64,000 nt of DNA, taken from contig NZ_LIVM01000006.1 in the NCBI RefSeq assembly GCF_001418685.1, positions 62,001 through 126,000 on the forward strand. Direction: 5' to 3'. How positions within the stretch are numbered: position 1 is the stretch's first letter; every line of letters starts with the position of its first letter. This stretch comes from Apibacter mensalis. Its GTDB lineage: Bacteria > Bacteroidota > Bacteroidia > Flavobacteriales > Weeksellaceae. The notes under the pieces are model-generated. The model did not search any database, was not told the DNA's origin, and was given only the letters and a program-made list of their open reading frames with translations. Position numbers and translations under genes: made by a program. Below are positions 26,491 to 34,919 of the stretch, in pieces.

Positions 26491-26910
26491 ATGAAAACAA
26501 AATACGATATTGCCTATTTACGCATGGCTCAAGAATGGGGTAAATTATCTTATTGTGAAAGAAAAAAAGTGGGGGCTTTAATTGTAAAAAACCGCATGAT
26601 TATTTCAGATGGATATAATGGTACTCCTACAGGTTTCGAGAATATATGTGAGGATGAGTCGGGAATCACTAAATGGTATGTTTTACATGCTGAAGCCAAT
26701 GCCATTCTTAAGGTGGCTGCTTCCACACAATCTTGTATAGGAGCTACTCTTTATGTCACTCTATCTCCTTGTCGCGAATGCAGCAAACTTATTCATCAAG
26801 CAGGCATTAAACGTTTAGTTTACATTCATGAATATTCAGATACAAGTGGAATTGATTTTTTAAGAGATGCAGGAATTGATATTGAACAAATTAAAGAAGA
26901 GAATCTTTAA
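26491..26910 (+). CDS. dCMP deaminase family protein (ComEB type)
   Basis: This 139-residue zinc-dependent deaminase probably converts dCMP to dUMP for dTTP synthesis. The zinc site is H67-A-E69 (LHAEANAI) and C94-x2-C97 (SPCRECS), with E69 the proton shuttle. SDGYNGTPTGFENICED is the substrate loop typical of dCMP deaminases. An in-frame ATG at 26476 would add five poorly conserved residues (MYFYL); the ATG at 26491 gives the usual MKTKYDIAY start. It overlaps the end of the convergent HisIE-like gene by four bases. Confidence 0.9.
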   Translation: MKTKYDIAYLRMAQEWGKLSYCERKKVGALIVKNRMIISDGYNGTPTGFENICEDESGITKWYVLHAEANAILKVAASTQSCIGATLYVTLSPCRECSKLIHQAGIKRLVYIHEYSDTSGIDFLRDAGIDIEQIKEENL

Positions 26911-27479
26911 ATTTTCCTTCTTTGTAGTTTTAACTGCTTTAAAATATCGTCTAACATAAACCCTCTTTCCTGGAGCAATATTAGATAATAGTAAAAAACA
27001 TCTGCTGCTTCATCTTTAAATAGTTTATCATTTTCCTTCGCAGCTTCAATTACCAACTCTACCGCTTCTTCTCCAAATTTTTGTGCAATTTTTGATTTAC
27101 CTTTTTTTAAAACAGTAGTAATATGTGTATTTTGCTTTTCTCCTTTTATACTTTTAGCTATTTTTTTTTCTATTATCCTTAAATAGGAATATGAATTTCT
27201 ATTTTCTTCTGAGAAATCCGTTGTTGACAAATATTTAGCCGAATCTTTATTTGTTTTTACTTTAATTAACGCAACCGATTTGTCTTTATTCCAAAAAAAT
27301 TCTTCTACTGTATATAAATCATCAAAAGATACATCAACTAAGTAAATTTTTTTTTCAACCTGTGTTTTTTTTATTAAGACATGCGTACTCATACCAGATG
27401 TTAAAACCTTACCTGTTTTACTATCCTGAATGATAGTTATAAATTCTCTTTCTTTACTATTATTAGTATCTCTATTCAT
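26907..27479 (-). CDS. Phosphoribosyl-ATP pyrophosphatase (HisE) with a degenerate HisI domain
   Basis: This 190-residue protein has HisIE architecture. The C-terminal HisE domain (~108-190) is intact: KKGKSKIAQKFGEEAVELVIEA carries the conserved glutamates and KDEAADVFYYYLILL the second helix. The N-terminal ~90 residues still follow the HisI pattern (FITIIQDSKTGKVLTSGM, VALIKVKTNKDS). However, they lack the WHKGETSG substrate loop and the zinc cysteines of CHTGRRSCF, so phosphoribosyl-AMP cyclohydrolase activity is not expected. No other his gene is in the window. It may be a bare HisE or a repurposed nucleotide pyrophosphatase. A TATCTTCG box lies ~20 bases upstream. Confidence 0.8.
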   Translation of the reverse strand: MNRDTNNSKEREFITIIQDSKTGKVLTSGMSTHVLIKKTQVEKKIYLVDVSFDDLYTVEEFFWNKDKSVALIKVKTNKDSAKYLSTTDFSEENRNSYSYLRIIEKKIAKSIKGEKQNTHITTVLKKGKSKIAQKFGEEAVELVIEAAKENDKLFKDEAADVFYYYLILLQERGFMLDDILKQLKLQRRKI

Positions 27480-27561
27480 TTTAAGAATTAACTGCGCGAA
27501 GATACTATTTTTACTTCTAATCTTATATGATTATATTTAATAAAAGACTAACAATAATTCC

Positions 27562-27569
27562 TACCTTTG
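27562..27569 (+). promoter_or_regulatory. -7 box of the exbB-exbD-tonB operon
   Basis: TACCTTTG (TAnnTTTG), 40 bases upstream of the exbB start at 27610. Confidence 0.6.
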
Positions 27570-27609
27570 CACAAATAATTTAAAAACTTTTATACAAAAA
27601 AGGATTTAT

Positions 27610-28305
27610 ATGAATGATTCTTTAAAGACTGCACAAAAAATACTTGCGCATAGTGGAGAAATTAATGAAAAAGAATTTTCCCTCTTAGAAATGTTTACTC
27701 ACGGAGGTCCTATAGGTATATTGGTAATGATCTGCCTTTTTTTGCTTTTTATGCTTTCTCTTTATATCTTTTTTGAACGTTTACTAACAATAAAAAGGCT
27801 TTCTAATAAAAATTCTTCGATATTTAATGATATAAAGGATTTTATTCACCAAGGTAATATTAATGCTGCTTTAGATTTATGTAAAAGAACTCATACGCCT
27901 GAAGGAAGGATGCTTTATAAAGGCTTAATGAGAATTGGTAAACCTACTCGGGATATAAGTGATGCTATAGAAAATACAGCACAGCTGGAAATTTTTGAAC
28001 TAGAGAAAAATGTAGGTGTTTTAGGCACTATTTCAGGAGCTGCTCCTATGCTAGGTTTTCTAGGTACTGTAATCGGAATGATTATAGCATTCTTTGCTAC
28101 CAGCGCACAAGATCAAGCTAGCGCACAAATGTTAGCCGGAGGTATTTATTCCGCCATGGCAAATACTGCGGCCGGATTAATGGTAGGTTTATTGGCGTAT
28201 TTATTCTATAATATTTTGGTAATTCGTATTGATAGAAGCGTATATGCTTTACAACTTACTGCCATTGATTTTCTGGATATATTAAATAAACCTGTTACTC
28301 ATTAA
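27610..28305 (+). CDS. exbB: ExbB/TolQ-family proton-channel protein
   Basis: This 231-residue inner-membrane protein has three transmembrane segments (~33-53, ~135-158, ~176-200). The MotA/TolQ/ExbB signature spans LGTISGAAPMLGFLGTVIGMI and ends with GGIYSAMANTAAGLMVGL. With ExbD it conducts protons and energises the TonB-like protein for transport through outer-membrane receptors. It is first in a three-gene operon; exbD follows after 3 bases. The Exb rather than Tol identity is inferred from the downstream energy transducer. Confidence 0.9.
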   Translation: MNDSLKTAQKILAHSGEINEKEFSLLEMFTHGGPIGILVMICLFLLFMLSLYIFFERLLTIKRLSNKNSSIFNDIKDFIHQGNINAALDLCKRTHTPEGRMLYKGLMRIGKPTRDISDAIENTAQLEIFELEKNVGVLGTISGAAPMLGFLGTVIGMIIAFFATSAQDQASAQMLAGGIYSAMANTAAGLMVGLLAYLFYNILVIRIDRSVYALQLTAIDFLDILNKPVTH

Positions 28306-28308
28306 TTT

Positions 28309-28713
28309 ATGAAATTACGAAGTAGAAATAGAGTTAGTCCTGAATTCAGTATGGCATCCATAACTGACGTAATATTTTTATTACTTACTTTTTTTATGCT
28401 AACTGCATCTGCAAACCAGTCTGCTTTAACTATAAAATTACCTAATGCCAAGGGGCAGGAAATGCCTGCTGAAAGAATTTATATAGGTGTGTCTATGGAT
28501 GGAAAATATTTTTTAAATAAAAAAATAATAGCTAAAAACGAGATTGAGCCTACCCTAAAAACTATGTTTAATTCTAATCCTTCTCCTACTTTTGTCATTG
28601 CAGCTGATGAAGAGGCTTTACATAAAGATGTGGTTTTCTTGATGGATATTGCCAATAGAAATAAATACAAAGTTTTAATTGCGACCAACCCGAATACTCC
28701 AGAAGAAAAATAA
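28309..28713 (+). CDS. exbD: ExbD/TolR-family protein
   Basis: This 134-residue protein has one N-terminal transmembrane helix (~18-38) containing the essential aspartate D20 in SITDVIFLLLTFFMLTAS, the proton-path residue of ExbD/TolR. The periplasmic domain (~45-134) is typical. It sits between exbB and the TonB-like gene with gaps of three bases each. Confidence 0.92.
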   Translation: MKLRSRNRVSPEFSMASITDVIFLLLTFFMLTASANQSALTIKLPNAKGQEMPAERIYIGVSMDGKYFLNKKIIAKNEIEPTLKTMFNSNPSPTFVIAADEEALHKDVVFLMDIANRNKYKVLIATNPNTPEEK

Positions 28714-28716
28714 TCT

Positions 28717-29625
28717 ATGAGTTATCGTTATAAAATTAAATATTATGATAATAAAAAAGAAAAGCTAATTAGTGGAATTATTACTATCTTAATTTCAGCG
28801 ATCATACTATCATTTATTTTAACTTATAAAACCGTTTTTTTTACTGTTACTCCACCTGCCTATATTGATATTAATTTCGATATGGACGATATGGGCGCTA
28901 ATTTTGGTACCGATAAAGTTGGTTTAGGAGATGAAGAGCCTATTGATCAAGATGCATTATTGGGTGAGGGGGAAAAAGTGCATTCAGAGTCAACTCATGA
29001 AGATAAATCTCTTAATGATTCCAAACCACAAGAAGATAACAAACCTATTCTTACAAACCAGAACGATTCCAAAGATGTTATACCCGAACCTGTTAAAAAA
29101 ACGGAACTTAAAACTAAGAATAAACCCAAACTTGTGAAAAAGCCTTATTTAAAATCTTCCCTTACTAAACCTAATTCCAAATCTGTTGCCGGTGCCGGAA
29201 AAAAGAATGCTACAGGGGGTAATCCTAAGGGAAATGCCGCTCTAGGAAATTTAATAAAAGGTAAAGGAGCAGCAACATCTTCTTCCGGAGAAGGAACTGG
29301 AGGTAGACCGGGTCAAAACCAAGGTGTAGAAACAGGAGGCAATGGCAATGGTGGCGAAGGAATTGGTAATGGAAGGAAATTAGTTAGCTTCATTCCCGGA
29401 ACTATGGGTAGAGGAGGGAATGTCCCTGAACATAACTGCAATGGTTCAGGAACTATTATCTTTTCCTATACTCTTGATAAGAATGGAAATGTTATTTCAG
29501 TGAATCGAAAATCGGGAATAAATAATACTTGTTTATTTAATACAGGTATTAAATGGATAAAACAGTATGTAAAGGGGAATGCTGGAACTCGATCTGTTAC
29601 CGGTACCTATAAAATTAATTTTTAA
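28717..29625 (+). CDS. TonB-like energy transducer
   Basis: This 302-residue protein has a transmembrane helix at ~18-38, an acidic and Lys/Pro-containing periplasmic spacer (~60-150), a Gly/Asn-rich stretch (~155-215), and a C-terminal region with IIFSYTLDKNGNVISV resembling the TonB C-terminal fold. It should span the periplasm and transmit ExbBD energy to TonB-dependent receptors. The Gly-rich stretch is longer than the usual Pro-rich TonB linker. A strong terminator lies 30 bases downstream. Confidence 0.82.
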   Translation: MSYRYKIKYYDNKKEKLISGIITILISAIILSFILTYKTVFFTVTPPAYIDINFDMDDMGANFGTDKVGLGDEEPIDQDALLGEGEKVHSESTHEDKSLNDSKPQEDNKPILTNQNDSKDVIPEPVKKTELKTKNKPKLVKKPYLKSSLTKPNSKSVAGAGKKNATGGNPKGNAALGNLIKGKGAATSSSGEGTGGRPGQNQGVETGGNGNGGEGIGNGRKLVSFIPGTMGRGGNVPEHNCNGSGTIIFSYTLDKNGNVISVNRKSGINNTCLFNTGIKWIKQYVKGNAGTRSVTGTYKINF

Positions 29626-29655
29626 AATATTTCTGGGAACTATATTATAAATAAT

Positions 29656-29688
29656 AAAAAAACTTTCTATTGTATAGAAAGTTTTTTT
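29656..29688. terminator. Bidirectional intrinsic terminator
   Basis: A perfect 14-bp inverted repeat (29656-29669 and 29675-29688, loop of five) with A and T runs on either side sits between the convergent tonB-like and sufB genes. Confidence 0.88.
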
Positions 29689-29702
29689 ACTGGATAATAT
29701 AT

Positions 29703-31157
29703 TTATCCAACACTACCCTCTAATGAAATTTCCAATAATTTTTTTGCTTCTACTGCAAATTCCATAGGAAGCTTATCAAGTACTTCTCTACTAAAACCAT
29801 TTACAATTAATGCAATTGCTTTTTCTGTGTCAATTCCTCGCTGATTGCAATAAAAAATCTGATCTTCTCCTATTTTAGAAGTTGTTGCTTCGTGCTCCAT
29901 CTGGGCAGATTTATTTTTAATTTCAATATATGGGAATGTATGAGCTCCACACTTATTTCCCATCAATAAAGAATCACATTGTGAGAAATTTCTCGCATTA
30001 TCTGCTTGTGGTAAAACTTTAACTAATCCCCGATAACTATTTTGGGATCTACCGGCAGAAATACCTTTTGATATTATGGTAGATCGTGTATTCTTTCCTA
30101 TATGGATCATCTTTGTTCCCGTGTCAGCTTGTTGAAAATTATTAGTTACTGCTATAGAATAAAATTCGCCAATGGAATTATCTCCTTTCAAAATACATGA
30201 AGGATATTTCCATGTTACAGCAGAACCTGTCTCAACTTGAGTCCATGAGATTTTAGCGTTTTTCTCACAAAGAGCTCTTTTAGTTACAAAGTTATAAATA
30301 CCGCCTTTCCCTTCTTTATTTCCCGGATACCAGTTCTGAACGGTTGAATATTTAATTTCTGCTCCTTCTAATGCAATTAATTCAACAACGGCTGCATGTA
30401 ATTGATTTTCATCTCTTTGTGGCGCTGTACATCCTTCCAAATAAGAAACATAACTTCCTTCATCGGCTATTAGAAGGGTTCTTTCAAATTGACCTGTTCC
30501 GGATTGATTAATCCTAAAATAGGTTGAAAGTTCCATAGGACATTTTATTCCTTTAGGAATATAACAAAACGATCCGTCTGAAAATACTGCTGAATTTAAT
30601 GCTGAATAAAAATTATCGCTTTTAGGTACCACTTTTCCTAAATATTTTCTAACTAATTCCGGATGGTTTTGAATAGCTTCACTTATAGAACAAAAAATAA
30701 TTCCCCTTTCAGCCAATGTTTTTGAAAAGGTTGTTTTAACTGAAACACTATCTATGACAGCATCAACTGCTACACCTGCTAATTTTTTTTGTTCTTCTAA
30801 CGGAATACCTAGTTTATTAAAAGTATTTAATAGTTCTGGATCTACTTCTTCCAAACTTTTTAATTCTTTTTTCTTTTTAGGAGCTGCATAGTATTTTATA
30901 TTAGTAAAATCGGGTTCTTCAAAGGTAACATTTGCCCAATGTGGGGGATCCATTTCTTTCCATAATTTGAAGGAATCTAATCTCCACTCTAACATCCATT
31001 CAGGTTCATTCTTTCTTTTGGAAATTTCACGAACGATATCTTCATTTAATCCTATAGGAAAATCTTCATATTCCAAATCTGTGGTCCAACCATATTCATA
31101 ATCTTTTTGTTCTAGATCTAACCGTAATTCTTCTTCTGTATATTTTGCTCTGCTCAT
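29703..31157 (-). CDS. sufB: Fe-S cluster assembly scaffold protein SufB
   Basis: This 484-residue protein of the SUF system works with SufC and SufD to build [Fe-S] clusters. Family landmarks are [16 protein letters not shown] near residue 50, [21 protein letters not shown], and the beta-helix core with [16 protein letters not shown] and [14 protein letters not shown]. Length is normal. Unlike most SUF loci, sufC, sufD and sufS do not follow: the next gene downstream is the convergent exb/tonB operon. Two -7 boxes lie upstream. Confidence 0.95.
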   Translation of the reverse strand: MSRAKYTEEELRLDLEQKDYEYGWTTDLEYEDFPIGLNEDIVREISKRKNEPEWMLEWRLDSFKLWKEMDPPHWANVTFEEPDFTNIKYYAAPKKKKELKSLEEVDPELLNTFNKLGIPLEEQKKLAGVAVDAVIDSVSVKTTFSKTLAERGIIFCSISEAIQNHPELVRKYLGKVVPKSDNFYSALNSAVFSDGSFCYIPKGIKCPMELSTYFRINQSGTGQFERTLLIADEGSYVSYLEGCTAPQRDENQLHAAVVELIALEGAEIKYSTVQNWYPGNKEGKGGIYNFVTKRALCEKNAKISWTQVETGSAVTWKYPSCILKGDNSIGEFYSIAVTNNFQQADTGTKMIHIGKNTRSTIISKGISAGRSQNSYRGLVKVLPQADNARNFSQCDSLLMGNKCGAHTFPYIEIKNKSAQMEHEATTSKIGEDQIFYCNQRGIDTEKAIALIVNGFSREVLDKLPMEFAVEAKKLLEISLEGSVG

Positions 31158-31171
31158 TTTATCAATTGATT

Positions 31172-31179
31172 CAAAGATA
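31172..31179 (-). promoter_or_regulatory. sufB promoter, proximal -7 box
   Basis: TATCTTTG on the minus strand, 15 bases upstream of the sufB ATG. Confidence 0.55.
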
Positions 31180-31216
31180 GCTACACCATCTTATTAAACT
31201 TAATTTGTTTCTTAGT

Positions 31217-31224
31217 GCAAAAAT
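31217..31224 (-). promoter_or_regulatory. sufB promoter, distal -7 box
   Basis: TATTTTTG on the minus strand, 60 bases upstream of the sufB ATG; a second possible start, so sufB may have two promoters. Confidence 0.4.
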
Positions 31225-31512
31225 ACTGAGTTTATTAAATATCATAAAAGCTCATTGATAGTTTTTTTAAATAATGAGATTTCAAATTTTATAATAGTAA
31301 TAATTTTTTAATTATAGAATAAAATCACTCGTTTTTAATTATGCTTTTTTAATTAAAAAAGATATATTGTGATGATATACTATTATAAATTAATTAAATT
31401 ATTGGATTAACAACCATGCGTTTAAAATAAATATTTTATTGAACCCTGTTAAATATCTTATTATAATTTTTAAATCATTTTTTTTATACATTAGCTGAAA
31501 ATAAATTTTTAT
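31225..31512. other. AT-rich intergenic region between divergent genes
   Basis: Nearly 290 bases between the sufB promoters and the divergent lipoprotein gene. No gene, hairpin or recognised binding site was found. Confidence 0.4.
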
Positions 31513-31947
31513 ATGAAGAAAATAATTATATCTTTAATTATTGTTAATTCAGTTATTTTTCAATCTTGTAAAAACGACAAAAAAACTACTGAAAATCAAC
31601 AAACTCAACAAACAACAGAATCCAGCTCTCAATTAATGAAGGAAGAAGATGATGAACCATCAATAGATAAAACCGGTCAAATTTTAAACCAAGATATTCC
31701 AAAGTTCTCTGATGTTATTATACAAAAGTTTTTAGTAGAATATAAGGCATACATAGATCAATATATTAATGCTGCTAATGCAAAAGATACGAATAAACTT
31801 ACAGAGCTTACTAAGAAAAATCAAAAATTGATTATTACTCGAAAAATTATAACTGAAGAATTATCTTCTAATCCAAAAGAATTAAATAAATTTAATGATT
31901 ACATTAAAAAGTTAGATAATATGGCAGCTGCAGTAATGATTAAATAA
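31513..31947 (+). CDS. Small lipoprotein of unknown function
   Basis: This 144-residue protein has a lipoprotein signal (lipobox IFQSC, C19), a Gln/Thr/Ser-rich and acidic linker (~22-55) and a helical, Lys/Asn-rich C-terminal domain (~65-144). I do not recognise the family. It is monocistronic with a terminator shared with the convergent SufA-type gene. Outer-membrane anchoring facing the periplasm is the default expectation. Confidence 0.75.
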   Translation: MKKIIISLIIVNSVIFQSCKNDKKTTENQQTQQTTESSSQLMKEEDDEPSIDKTGQILNQDIPKFSDVIIQKFLVEYKAYIDQYINAANAKDTNKLTELTKKNQKLIITRKIITEELSSNPKELNKFNDYIKKLDNMAAAVMIK

Positions 31948-31968
31948 ATTAGTAAGAGTTGTATCAAT

Positions 31969-32004
31969 AAAAGAAACCTTCTTTTAAAAAGAAGGTTTCT
32001 TTTT
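31969..32004. terminator. Bidirectional intrinsic terminator
   Basis: Inverted repeat of about 17 bp, AAAAGAAACCTTCTTTT (31969-31985) and its complement (31987-32003), with T tract, between the convergent lipoprotein and SufA-type genes. Confidence 0.85.
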
Positions 32005-32020
32005 ATACTTTTTTAATCTT

Positions 32021-32350
32021 TTATACAGCAAAACTTTCTCCGCAACCACATGTTCTTTGTGCATTGGGATTGTTAAAAACAAAACCTTTTCCATTTAAAC
32101 CTCCGGAATATTCTAATGTGGTTCCTACTAAGTAAAGAAAGGATTTTTTATCAACTAATATTTTAATTCCACGATCTTCAAAGACTTTATCTTCAGGATT
32201 CTGATTGTGATCGAAATTTAGTTTATATGATAACCCCGAGCATCCTCCACTAGTAACTCCTACTCTTACGAAATCCTTATAACTGTCAAAACCACTTTCT
32301 TTCATTAATTCAATGATTTTCTTTTCTGCTTCTTGAGATACCTTTATCAT
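32021..32350 (-). CDS. A-type Fe-S carrier protein (IscA/SufA/HesB family)
   Basis: This 109-residue protein carries the three cysteines that bind the cluster or iron: one in TSGGCSGLSY and two in the C-terminal TCGCGESF. It delivers [Fe-S] clusters to target proteins. A TTG at 32362 would add four residues, but the ATG at 32350 gives the usual MIKVSQEAE start. It lies one gene away from sufB on the same strand, separated by an oppositely oriented lipoprotein gene. Confidence 0.92.
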   Translation of the reverse strand: MIKVSQEAEKKIIELMKESGFDSYKDFVRVGVTSGGCSGLSYKLNFDHNQNPEDKVFEDRGIKILVDKKSFLYLVGTTLEYSGGLNGKGFVFNNPNAQRTCGCGESFAV

Positions 32351-32446
32351 ATTATTAAACAAAAAAATAGATTTATATTACTACGAAATTACAAATAAAA
32401 AGCATAACATATTTTATACTTCATATAAGTAATAATAATAGTGGTA

Positions 32447-33214
32447 TCAATTAAAATTTCGATTCATCCAAGCTTCAATAATTTCTAAGCATTCTTTGGG
32501 TGCTTCTAACGCTCCCATATGCCCGGTAGATATTTCGTGGATCGAAAGATTTTCTACTCCATCTAATTTGTTTTTTAATTCGGAATTCTTTATTGCGTTA
32601 TCATATTTACCTAAAATAATTAAAACCGGTTTGTCTAGATTCCTTACAACATCCGTCCTATCTTTACGTAACCTCATACCTTTTAAAGCCGCAGATATTC
32701 CTGTTAAAGATGCATGTTTAGCCCATGAAATAGCAGTTTTTATCTCCGCTTGCATCTGGGATACATTTTTAGGAGCAAATAAATTAGGTATCGATACTCG
32801 GAAAAATTCTTTAGGATTTTTAACTGCTATTTCGGCAGCTTTTAACCTTTGTTCTTTTTTTGATTCATCATCCGGTAAAGTTGTAGAATAAAATAAACAT
32901 AAACCGGAAACTTTATATTTATATAAATCTGCAAAGGCTAGGGCTACATATCCTCCCATAGAATGACCTATTATAGTTACATTATCTATTTTCAAATATT
33001 CTAAAACTTTATTTACTTTTTTAGCCATATCCTCCATTCTATTTACTTCATTTGTTTTTTTAGAAGATCTTCCATGACCAGGTAAATCAATAGTTATAAC
33101 CCTATATTTTCTAGATAAGTTATTCTGAAAAAATCTCCACATTCTTGAATTTTCCAAGAACCCGTGTAAAAAAATTATAACTTTGCCTTTTCCTTTATCT
33201 CTATAGTATAGCAT
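32447..33214 (-). CDS. Alpha/beta-fold hydrolase
   Basis: This 255-residue cytoplasmic hydrolase has the oxyanion motif FLHGFLENSRMW (~15-27), the nucleophile elbow GHSMGG with S85, an aspartate in LGKYDNAI and the catalytic histidine in STGHMGALEAP near the C-terminus. Similarity is to small esterases and MenH/BioH-like hydrolases; the substrate cannot be inferred. It is monocistronic with a -7 box 24 bases upstream of the ATG. Confidence 0.88.
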   Translation of the reverse strand: MLYYRDKGKGKVIIFLHGFLENSRMWRFFQNNLSRKYRVITIDLPGHGRSSKKTNEVNRMEDMAKKVNKVLEYLKIDNVTIIGHSMGGYVALAFADLYKYKVSGLCLFYSTTLPDDESKKEQRLKAAEIAVKNPKEFFRVSIPNLFAPKNVSQMQAEIKTAISWAKHASLTGISAALKGMRLRKDRTDVVRNLDKPVLIILGKYDNAIKNSELKNKLDGVENLSIHEISTGHMGALEAPKECLEIIEAWMNRNFN

Positions 33215-33237
33215 ACTGTTGTAAGCAATTATTAATA

Positions 33238-33245
33238 CAAAAGTA
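33238..33245 (-). promoter_or_regulatory. -7 box of the alpha/beta hydrolase gene
   Basis: TACTTTTG on the minus strand (TAnnTTTG). Confidence 0.5.
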
Positions 33246-33352
33246 CAATTTTTTACTAAGCAACTTCAGAATCCTTTTACATCCAATATTTATATCGGTA
33301 TTTATACCATTTTTAAATTTAATTTACTATTTTTACCATTAAAATTTATATG

Positions 33353-33377
33353 AGCAGCCTTATTTAGGGCTGCTTTT
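33353..33377 (+). terminator. Terminator-like hairpin without an upstream gene
   Basis: AGCAGCC (33353-33359) and GGGCTGCT (33367-33374) form a GC-rich stem with a seven-base loop, followed by TTTTG. It lies 50 bases upstream of the OmpA lipoprotein gene and is oriented to stop plus-strand transcripts, yet only the divergent hydrolase promoter lies before it. Confidence 0.55.
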
Positions 33378-33423
33378 GATTGATTATTTTAACAGATATT
33401 TAAATAAAATGTACATAATAGAT

Positions 33424-34260
33424 ATGAAAATTATTAAATTAGTATTGCTATCTTCCATTGGTTTATTAGCAATGTCTTGTGTGAGTAGAAAAGAATTTGA
33501 ACAGGCAAAAGCTAATTATGAATCTTGTTTAGAAAGAAATGTTGAAAAAGATCGTACGATTACTTCTTTAAAAGAGAGAAACAAATCCTTAGAAGAACAG
33601 ATGAATCTGATACATAAGCAAAATGATGTTTTACAGCAAAACTTAGCTGATTGTATGGCTACCGGCAAAGCCGGAACTGTTAATATTGACAAATTAATTG
33701 GTCAAATTAATGAATCTAATGCATATATTAAGCGTTTAACAGAAGCTCGAGCAAAAAATGACTCTCTAAATCTTGCTTTGTCCAATAAATTAAAACGTTC
33801 TTTAGATAATTTAAATGACAGTGATGTAGATGTTCAGGTTCAAAAAGGGGTTGTGTTTATCTCTTTGTCAGACAAAATGCTATATAAATCCGGTAGTTAT
33901 GATGTACTTCCTACTGCAGAAAATGTATTGGAAAAAGTAGCTAAAATTATCAATGACTATAAAGATTATGATGTACAAGTTCAAGGGTATACTGATAATG
34001 ACCCATTTAAAAATTCAGCTTCAGGCTGCATAAGAGATAACTGGGATCTGAGTGCTATGAGAGCGACTTCGGTTGTTAAACTTTTACAAACTAAATTTGC
34101 CGTTGACCCTGCCAGATTACTTGCCGGTGGACATGGTGAATATCAACCGAAAGTACCTAATACTAATCCTGAAAATAAAGCGGTTAATAGAAGAACTGAA
34201 ATTGTAATTCTTCCGAAATTAGATCAATTTATGCAATTAATGGATCAAAAAATAAAATAA
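33424..34260 (+). CDS. OmpA-family lipoprotein with coiled coil
   Basis: This 278-residue protein has a lipoprotein signal ending LLAMSC, a coiled-coil stretch (~25-130) with heptad-like Leu/Glu/Lys/Asn, and a C-terminal OmpA-like peptidoglycan-binding domain (~150-270) with VQVQGYTDNDPF, NWDLSAMRATSVVKLL and NRRTEIVI. The frame extends to an ATG 16 codons upstream, but ATG 33424 gives a proper lipoprotein signal. It probably tethers the outer membrane to peptidoglycan. A 44-bp perfect palindrome terminates it. Confidence 0.88.
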   Translation: MKIIKLVLLSSIGLLAMSCVSRKEFEQAKANYESCLERNVEKDRTITSLKERNKSLEEQMNLIHKQNDVLQQNLADCMATGKAGTVNIDKLIGQINESNAYIKRLTEARAKNDSLNLALSNKLKRSLDNLNDSDVDVQVQKGVVFISLSDKMLYKSGSYDVLPTAENVLEKVAKIINDYKDYDVQVQGYTDNDPFKNSASGCIRDNWDLSAMRATSVVKLLQTKFAVDPARLLAGGHGEYQPKVPNTNPENKAVNRRTEIVILPKLDQFMQLMDQKIK

Positions 34261-34276
34261 ATACTATTTTTTAATT

Positions 34277-34320
34277 TATAAAATGAAAGGATCCCTATAT
34301 AGGGATCCTTTCATTTTATA
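34277..34320 (+). terminator. Terminator: 44-bp perfect palindrome
   Basis: Arms 34277-34298 and 34299-34320 are exact reverse complements (22 bp each), containing GGATCCCTAT and its partner. It starts 16 bases after the OmpA-lipoprotein stop and would fold into a 20-bp stem with TATA loop and T-rich end. Confidence 0.85.
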
Positions 34321-34919
34321 AGAACACAGATAAGGCAGCAAGAATACAAGATGTTTTTTTATTCAATAAAAAAACTTGAAAAGCTTATAAATAAAAAACT
34401 TGGTAAAAAATACAGATAATATTTCTTTTTAAAGAAATGTACATTTTGCGTTAACCGATTGATGACTACAAAAAAGAATGGAGGTTAGCTAGTATTTTTT
34501 ATCGGCTAGCAACTACGGCTAGCAACTAAATATTCTTAAATATATACAAATAAAGGAAATAGAGCCCTATTTATTGCCAATTAAATATTAAAGCTTATTA
34601 TAAATCTTATTTACCTAATCATACGCCTAAACAAAGAAAATAACCTTAAATATAATAGATGTACTAATACAGTGATAATGGATTGATCAATAACATTTTT
34701 CTAGCCCTACTATGTGAACACGATCACGAACATGTTATTGGCTGGTGGATAAACCAACAAAAAAAGTTTTCAGCCTAATTTAATACATAAAAACTAGATC
34801 ATTTTTTAAATCTTCTCAGTAAGGCTAATAGGTAACTGTATAGATTATATATGCATTCTGAACATGTTAATATTGATCTTTTTATTTGCATGCATATAGT
34901 TTAAGAATCTACCCAATCA
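34321..34919. other. Gene-free decayed region
   Basis: About 600 bases with scattered stops in all frames. It contains a 13-bp tandem duplication of CGGCTAGCAACTA (34503-34528) and short coding-like patches near 34575-34640 and 34700-34770 that I cannot assign. Likely remains of one or more dead genes upstream of the Fic pseudogene. Confidence 0.45.

Noticed and set aside
34700-34770. Possible transposase-like patch ending VIGWWI
   Set aside because: Too short and too degenerate to assign; no inverted repeats, DDE motif or target duplication found.
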